Shown here: one piece after another, positions 17,400-22,951 of the stretch
Numbering within the stretch: the stretch's first letter is position 1
Layout of the letters: the number at the start of each line of letters is the position of its first letter
Source: Gnetum montanum
Taxonomy: Eukaryota; Streptophyta; Gnetopsida; Gnetales; Gnetaceae
Assembly (NCBI GenBank): GCA_015680685.1
Contig: MNCI01011498.1
Location: 1-22,951 of the forward strand
DNA length: 22,951 nucleotides
Direction: 5' to 3'
Made by a program: the position numbers and the translations under genes
The notes under the pieces: model-generated
What the model was told of the DNA's origin: nothing
Seen by the model: the letters and a program-made list of their open reading frames with translations, nothing else
The model's database searches: none

Positions 17400-19378
17400 A
17401 GTCTATGATTTAAAGCATACACCGCAAATTCTTGTAAGTATGAAACTACAGGACAAAAATCATTAGGATGTTTGTATTGATATATGTCACATCCATCATC
17501 ATTGAACTTGGAATTTGCAACCTCCTCTACTACTACATCTTTGCCCTTAGCTTTATGATGTTCATGTTTAGCCTCCTTCATCTTTCTTCACTCACAATCA
17601 ATACCTCTTTGATCTCTACTTTCCTCTATAATCTTCAAAGCAGCTTGGAAATTTTGATCCAAGGAGTTCCACATTTTGTCAACCTTATCCAATATTTCAA
17701 TAACAAATTTTTGGATTGGCAAGGTTTTCCTTTGCACCACTTCATCAAGTGATGTCTCCTCATTTTCATAGAAACTAAATTCCCTTTTGCAGATGGAGGG
17801 GTTACTATTGTATTCTTCTACACTCTTTCATTTTTTGAACTCTTCTTTCTCTTTTTCCATTTTCTTAATAAGCCTTTAAATTTGATGGACCCTTAGCTTA
17901 GAAAGTCTTCCTTGGATATAGATCCCAAGGACTATCCTTGTTTTAGTTCTAAGCCCATCTATGATATGGCACAATTGATCCTATTGAGAGCATCCATGGC
18001 CTAGGCAGTGATGCAACAAAAAGTAGTACTTGCTCATAGCCACATCCAAGGACTCATGAGTATCTTGTTTCCACCCTTGGATTTTCCTCCTCATATTAGA
18101 CACTCTAAAGTATGTTTAATACTTGTCATTGAATAGTTCCAACATTGTACTCCATCATTGAATGGATTCTAGTTTCAAGGACTGGTACCATCTTTTTACT
18201 TTCATGATGAGTATCCTTGAGAATAATTTTAACTTTTTCATTCATTTTCTACATTCTACAAGGCATAGGCATCATGGAAGGCTTATAAATGATTCTTTGG
18301 ATCTAAATTATATCCCCCTTCAAACTTAGATATATTGCTCATATCCAACCATTTAATGTGGCTATCCTTCAAGTGCATAGTGGGAATTCTAATAGCCTCT
18401 AAAATATTCAACATGTTTCTAGTAGCTAGCATGGACTCATCATATTCATGACAATTTCTATGATCCCTATCATGACTATGATGCCCATGATAAGTCTTTC
18501 TATGCTTTCATTTTCTGTGATGTTCTTTCCCACATTACTATCCATGCCCTTGGTTCCTATTGTCTCGCTAGAATCTACAATTATCCCTATTTCATTGTTT
18601 ATTATCATCCCAATCTCTGTTATTTCTACCATGGTCCCAACCTATGCTTCTCCTATTAGAGTTGGAAAAGAAAGATGATGAGGAGGATGGTGAAGGAGAA
18701 GAGGGAGGAGAACTAGCACTAGATCAATGACTATTGCCCCCTCTTCTTCGGTCCCTACCAAAATCATCATGTTTTTCTTTCTCCTAGTGCTTGTCATTAT
18801 TCTTTCCTTGGTTATCATCTTTTGAGGCTCCTTGATCTTGAGACTCATTCTTCCCATTATTAGGATTGTCCACAGCTGACTGCAACCACTAGTCAAGGGT
18901 CTCTTTCTCAAAGAGAGGAGGAGAATTTGTGTATTGTAAGACACTCGAAAAGAAGTCCTCAAGTTCTTTGTAAGTTTGCAGAAACAAGTGGTTAGAAAAA
19001 TTTTTGCCTTTGGAAGCCTCATATCTAACTTCCATTTTTTGATATTTCTTTCCTTATGCTTTTGGGAGATGATAATTCTGATAAGCATGGTCATGAACCT
19101 CATACTCCACATTGTTAGACAATGCCCAACTTGATGGGATTATTTAACAACATTGCTAGAATAGATTGGTTGGGAGGCAACATGATGTTGCTTTCCATGT
19201 CCCTCCATCATAGTTGCTTATCCTAGTGTAGGATGAACGTAACATCTAGATTGTAGGCATCCAGATGAGTATAGAAAACTTTGAATTGTTGGGGAACTAG
19301 TGTCTTTTGGTCTTCTTACCTTTGACTATATTCACTTAGAAATGGTGGGGAAGAGTCCTCCCTACAAGAAGAAGCCAT
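17400..19378 (-). pseudogene. Element B: gag (Athila-like)
   Basis: Gag forms the particle and packages RNA. The ATG at 19378-19376 opens MASSCREDSSPPFLSEYSQR, about 130 bases after the primer-binding site. Next come a degenerate region and a Ser/Pro/charged linker (18.9-18.6 kb). The core (18.37-17.93 kb) has KFEGGYNLDPKNHL, RWYQSLKLESI and RRKIQGWKQDTHESLDVAMS, followed by LLHHCLGHG, which matches the 'R..I..F.Q...ES..EAW..+..LL..CPHHG' pattern of Athila gag. After it come a helical stretch (EILDKVDKMWNSLDQNFQAA) and a knuckle-like motif at 17453-17490. Several frameshifts separate these blocks. Confidence 0.65.
17453..17490 (-). other. Element B: gag zinc-knuckle-like motif
   Basis: CDIYQYKHPNDFCP: Athila gag usually has C-x2-C-x3/4-H-x4-C here. 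The second Cys is Tyr (TAT, one G-to-A step from TGT); the other ligands are present. Confidence 0.5.
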
Positions 19379-19510
19379 ATCATTGATTTCTTAAAAGAAG
19401 TGTATGTTTAGTAATATTATGTTTTGTAATAATTTTTCTTTAATTATCTTGTTACAACATCCTTAGATAATTTCATAATCTTTTCTATGTATCGCACTTA
19501 GCTAACTAAA
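19379..19510 (-). other. Element B: leader between primer-binding site and gag
   Basis: About 130 AT-rich bases without a frame. The short distance is normal for an LTR element. Confidence 0.45.
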
Positions 19511-19530
19511 GTCCTTGATAATGACACCAA
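19511..19530 (-). promoter_or_regulatory. Element B: primer-binding site (tRNA-Asp type, decayed)
   Basis: The minus strand reads TTGGTGTCATTATCAAGGAC. The complement of the 3' end of plant tRNA-Asp, used by Athila-type elements, is TGGCGCCGTTGCCGGGGA. With the leading T and trailing C the two agree at 13 of 20 positions, and all seven differences are C to T or G to A. It sits directly inside the LTR end at 19531 and upstream of gag, exactly where it should be. Confidence 0.65.
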
Positions 19531-20280
19531 TGATGAGCATTGGGTAATTCCTATGCCCAACCATATGAATCACAACCATTGCACTAGCAATTTGGTCAAA
19601 GTCTATGGACTTTAGCTCCTAAATGTACAATAGGCAAGGTAGTGACTTAAATATGTTATTGTTATCTTGTTGGCTTTACTTCTATAAGTGCAAGTGTATG
19701 ATTAAGTGTAATCCAAAGCACATGATTTTTATATATTTTATATTTTATTTTATTTAGTCTAAGTATGGGATAAAGATAGAATTCATTAATGACTAACTAT
19801 TTAACTGTATAATATCCTAATCTAACTATCCTATCATAAGCATCCAAGCCCACCTTCCTTGCACATCTTGAACTCATTAGAAACACTACTCGGTTACCAA
19901 GTGTTAGGCTACTGGGTGAACCCAAGGATAACACCGCTAAGATTACTAAGCATTAATAGTATGTTTGAGGTAGTCGTACTTATGTGTGATTATTAAGCAT
20001 ATTAATTAACTAAGAAAATGGACATAAAATGCATAATGATAAAGTTCATGAATGAAAAAATTAAATTGTTCATAAGTGCTGCAAAGAGTTCCAAGAATCT
20101 TGTCTTTATTGCTGGCACATAAAAATGTTTAGGTACATTAATGTTTTAATAAGGATCCATAAAATCCTTGAAGTCCTACTATGGGTAGTTAGAAAATATT
20201 CTAACTTTGATAGAAGAAAACTGTAGAAACATGGCTACTCTATTAACTTAATGATACCATAAATGCGGTGGGTATGCACA

Positions 20281-20290
20281 TTTATATAGG
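20281..20290 (-). promoter_or_regulatory. Element B LTR: TATA box
   Basis: CCTATATAAA on the minus strand, facing gag of element B. Confidence 0.55.
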
Positions 20291-20303
20291 TAGAGATAGA
20301 TAT

Positions 20304-20366
20304 TGCATTGATGCATCAACCCATGTGTCGATGGGGATGCATTGATGCATGCCCATTGATGCAGCC
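20304..20366 (-). repeat. Element B U3: ATTGATGCA repeat cluster
   Basis: Three ATTGATGCA copies (starting near 20307, 20341 and 20355), the first continuing as the palindrome TGATGCATCA. They begin about 15 bases upstream of the TATA box. Related copies lie at 11661-11704. Confidence 0.6.
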
Positions 20367-21000
20367 CATCGTATGATTTATCACCTAATTGTAATCATCC
20401 TCACCTTGAACCACAATGGTGACCTATGTTTGGGATTCATAAATTGTGGTCATGTGATCTTTTCTTCATCATGCTCCACCATCATGTTCATTGGATGTAA
20501 CACATCTCATTCAATAAGAAAACCAAATTGATTTCAGCCTTGGTAATGAAACATAATGAAGGTTTCACCCCACAAGAAAAAAATGGCAAACTAAATTACC
20601 AAAAATATGAGAGGCCAATGAAGCCAAAAAGTTAGATCAACAACTTAAAATAAGCAAATGGAGGAGCCTAACAGCCAAAGAATCCTTAGAGTGAAGTGTT
20701 GATTCCTCAAAAACATTACTCTAAGTGACCAACACTTTGAAGCATGAAGCATGAAGACTATACTGATCAATGAGCATGTCATTATCATACCATAATCATG
20801 ATCTTAAGTTTTGTAATTCATTGTTGATCCTTGTAACCACTCCCTTATAACCAAATATAGCCTTTACCCTATGTCATCTCACCATACACTTATCTTATCA
20901 TCAAAAGAACTCTTTGGCATGGTTTGATAGCTAAAGAATCTAGCATAGAGAAGAAATGCTAGTAACAGACTTATGGTGGTGTTTTTCATTTTTTGTCGAT

Positions 21001-22440
21001 GTCTCTTAGGTCAATCCTCAAAACATCAACAAATAGGGACCAATGAAACACCACTAAGAAAATTCATGTTGCAATTTATTAGCATTGTAACCTTCACCAT
21101 TAAACTTGAGGTAGGAATTTTTTCATAAAATGTGAGGTTTGCAGTTCATAGGTTGCAATCTTGCATACTTTAACTTTTTGAGGCTCAAAAATTCCTCATA
21201 AGTTGTTACTGTCTCACTTTCCAAGTGCAAAAATTTATTTCATGTATGTAATTAGGTTTGGGAAGGCTGAAAATGACTTGGGAATCAATGAATTTCAGTT
21301 TTCCATGGTTTTTATGTTGGTCAATGTAATTTATACATTGGAACCACCTACAATTAGTGTATAAATTATTGGGCTTTGATTTTCATGTTGGGGCCACTAT
21401 ATTTTCTATGGAACCTAGCCTCTCTTTCCCAAGGCCAACATATGTTTGGTGAAGCTAGCATATTTTTGTTGGACCTAGCATACTTTTTATGAAACTCGAT
21501 GTATTTTTTATCACATTCATGCATCAAACTTATCAAAAATTAAAAAATACACTGGGGTTGATGGCTTGTTACACCTACAAATAATGGAAATTTTTCAGCA
21601 ATCATGAAAAAAAAATTGCATCATCAAATTAGACACAAATAGCCTATTTAAACCAAGATTGAACATAGTGAATGGACTTTTGGTAATTTTGGCATTTTTG
21701 AGCATTGGAAATAAACATTGAAACTTTCAACACAGTGCACACTACCAATAGTCAAGCAACCATTCCACCAATGAAGAAGATCCAACATCGAAGAACTAGC
21801 AAGAAGCCTTGGAAATGGAACTTTGGAGCACCTAGATCGTGAAGCTGATTATAGGATGTACTCTACCAATTTCACTAGGACTAGAAGCATCTCTCACGTA
21901 GCTTTTTGTGTATCTTAAGCATGAAAACTTATACTCTCTCTCTCAAACTTTTGTATTTACAATAATTTATCTTAACAAAATTTTTAGTACATTTTTTTTG
22001 TGCAAGTTTACTTTTCTTATATATCTCTTACATTAGATTTGCATTTTATATTCAATTTGTTTAAATAGTTTTACGATTTCTGAGTTCCTAGGTGATTAAA
22101 AATACTATCCAGGATGCTTTGAATCCCTTTTTCAAGGCCAATGGGATCCAAAGTTAAACTATTTCACTTGGAATTTTTAGTTTTCTAGCACAAAATGTTT
22201 TAGACGTTATACTCAACATCTACAACCTTACTATGATCTAGTAAAAAAAAAAACTCATATTACACTTTACAGATGTTGGTATCTAGTACATTTTCCAAAT
22301 CGAAAACACCTTAGGTGATGTCATTATAACCTTATCCCTAAGTGTAACATCATATATGTTCAACAAATTACCCTTCTTAATGAAGAACTATGTTCTTTCC
22401 ATCACACAAAGCATTGAAGGTATCTGTATAGCCACATTGA
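21001..22440. other. Mostly featureless non-coding stretch
   Basis: No sustained frame on either strand. Items inside: a perfect 10-bp inverted repeat TAATTTATAC/GTATAAATTA (21327-21336, 21359-21368); a three-unit 20-bp degenerate tandem (21451-21510); CTATTTAAACC near 21643, a weak plus-strand TATA candidate; and an A run at 22241-22251. It may contain parts of LTRs that I cannot delimit. Confidence 0.4.
21451..21510 (+). repeat. Degenerate 20-bp tandem, three units
   Basis: GAAGCTAGCATATTTTTGTT, GGACCTAGCATACTTTTTAT and GAAACTCGATGTATTTTTTA start at 21451, 21471 and 21491. Further weak units (GAACCTAGCC near 21411) precede them. Confidence 0.6.
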
Positions 22441-22456
22441 CAATGATCCTTAACAA

Positions 22457-22701
22457 GAGTGGTATGATGACATTAAGTTTTACCTAATGCATGATGAAAT
22501 TCCATAGAACCTAGCTACCTCTCAAATAATGTTGTCATAGCTAATAATACATTATGTTGAAGGTCCTACGATGATATATTATTAGTATGCTTAGGCAAAG
22601 AAAAAGCTTGCATAGTCCTTAAGCAAGTTCATGAGGGGATATGTGGGGGACATATAGGACCTAGATTTCTAGCTGCAAAGATTAGATGGTTAGGATACTA
22701 T
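22457..22701 (+). pseudogene. Third element (C): Tat-like integrase N-terminal fragment
   Basis: The plus strand encodes EWYDDIKFYLMHDEIP (22457-22504), the linker before integrase. After a one-base frameshift it gives RSYDDILLVCLGKEKAC and HEGICGGHIGPRFLAAKI, then RWLGYY, ending at 22701. These match the 'W..DI..YL..G.lP', 'LYKRS.DG.LLRCL' and 'HEG.CG.H.G...LA.KI...GYYW' blocks of Tat-type Ty3/gypsy integrase. The two zinc-binding His are present, but the expected Cys pair does not follow; the sequence changes character after 22702. Opposite strand to elements A and B, so a separate insertion. Confidence 0.75.
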
Positions 22702-22740
22702 TAGAACTATATTGATGAGTCATGAATTTGCTGACAGCTA

Positions 22741-22823
22741 CGATATCGCACCCATGATAATGCACCTGCAATATCACATTCAATGCGATATCGCGTACAC
22801 GATATCGCATATGCAATATTGCA
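22741..22823 (+). repeat. Array of CGATATCG-type palindromes
   Basis: CGATATCG at 22741-22748, GCAATATCAC at 22768-22777, GCGATATCGC at 22785-22794, CGATATCG at 22800-22807 and TGCAATATTGCA at 22812-22823: five related palindromic or near-palindromic sites in 83 bases, just upstream of the TATA box. Confidence 0.75.
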
Positions 22824-22838
22824 GTCTGTCTCCTCATC

Positions 22839-22847
22839 TATAAATAA
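22839..22847 (+). promoter_or_regulatory. Partial LTR: TATA box
   Basis: CTATAAATA on the plus strand, with transcription expected to start about 30 bases downstream, near 22875. Confidence 0.55.
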
Positions 22848-22951
22848 GAGGTAGGCATATGAGAGGAGATCATTAATCAGTTAGTTCTTAGTTAAGTGTT
22901 TTCATTTCATTTCTTTCCCTTCTCTCTCCGTTCTCTCTCTATGTATGCCCG

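Larger units (their letters stand above)
19531..21000 (-). mobile_element. Element B: 5' LTR (distal end approximate)
   Basis: The plus strand starts TGATGAGCATTGGG at 19531, so on the minus strand the LTR ends ...CTCATCA next to the primer-binding site, a proper TG...CA type terminus. The TATA box at 20281-20290 puts about 750 bases of R and U5 between promoter and LTR end. U3 lies beyond 20290 and carries TGATGCA-type repeats. No second complete copy was found, so the distal limit is a guess. No coding sequence inside. Confidence 0.5.
22725..22951 (+). mobile_element. LTR promoter region of a fourth element (partial)
   Basis: Directly after the cut integrase, the sequence changes to a palindrome array and a strong TATA box (22839-22847). 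It then becomes pyrimidine-rich with CTCTCT runs up to the window edge. This is the organisation of a plus-strand U3-R. CpG-containing motifs are intact here, unlike elsewhere, which suggests a younger insertion. The exact LTR start, probably a TG between 22714 and 22735, is not determined. Confidence 0.45.

Noticed and set aside
17468-17752. Plus-strand hydrophobic frame of 94 codons resembling a membrane protein
   Set aside because: Complement of the charged, helical end of gag B; A/G-rich coding on one strand gives Leu/Phe/Ser-rich frames on the other.
18448-18678. Met/Ile/Ser-rich plus-strand frame of 76 codons
   Set aside because: Shadow of the His/Asp/Arg-rich gag linker on the minus strand.
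18642-19112. Minus-strand frame of 156 codons starting MWSMRF
   Set aside because: A neighbouring frame of the gag region gives more protein-like sequence (EELEDFFSSV-type and Ser/Pro linker); the Met/Ile/Leu-rich reading appears to be the wrong frame.
22241-22251. A run as the tail of a SINE or processed transcript
   Set aside because: No target-site duplication or promoter boxes could be found, and short A runs are common in AT-rich sequence.
1-22951. tRNA, rRNA, CRISPR arrays or prokaryotic features
   Set aside because: None seen on reading both strands; the direct repeats present are too few or too degenerate for an array.

Overview
Organism and overall character: this is nuclear DNA of a land plant. 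It is AT-rich, most reading frames are broken, and the recognisable protein matches are plant Ty3/gypsy retrotransposon domains plus one intron-bearing gene-like unit. There is no bacterial gene organisation. The density of old, nested, stop-riddled elements fits a large seed-plant genome (a gymnosperm would be plausible), but nothing here fixes the species. No gene looks intact. | Layout: (1) 1-2116 holds pieces of one sequence in two to three near-identical copies, joined at four single N bases. This looks like a scaffolding or redundant-contig artefact, although a recent tandem duplication is possible. (2) 1-4726, plus strand, is a decayed multi-exon gene of about 1,000 codons that I cannot assign to a family. 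Its exons share phase across five introns, and most in-frame stops are TAG where a glutamine codon would fit. (3) 4727-5165 is non-coding, with a 74-bp-spaced repeat ending in a T-rich tract. (4) 5166 to about 10440, minus strand, is retrotransposon A (Tat-like Ty3/gypsy): LTR promoter, leader, then one frame of about 1,260 codons encoding gag and protease. Reverse transcriptase and integrase are absent. (5) 10440-13160 is non-coding, with a field of degenerate repeats and a second LTR-like promoter. (6) 13170-19530, minus strand, is retrotransposon B (Athila-like): a tRNA-Asp-type primer-binding site, gag, protease remnant, reverse transcriptase, RNase H and integrase in canonical order, all inactivated. 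A plus-strand open region lies between gag and protease. (7) 19531 to about 21000 is the 5' LTR of B. (8) 21000-22440 is mostly featureless. (9) 22457-22701, plus strand, is an integrase fragment of a third element, cut off and followed by a young-looking LTR promoter with an array of CGATATCG palindromes. | How the pieces relate: A and B lie on the same strand, but the gag of A is to the left of the pol of B. They are therefore two separate insertions, not one element. In all units the damage is dominated by C-to-T and G-to-A changes (CAG to TAG, CGA to TGA, TGG to TAG or TGA, RNase H Asp to Asn, and the primer-binding site). This is the pattern expected from deamination of methylated cytosine in silenced plant repeats. 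The best candidate for something undescribed is the unassigned multi-exon unit at 1-4726; next come the gag-protease-only element A and the antisense open region inside B.
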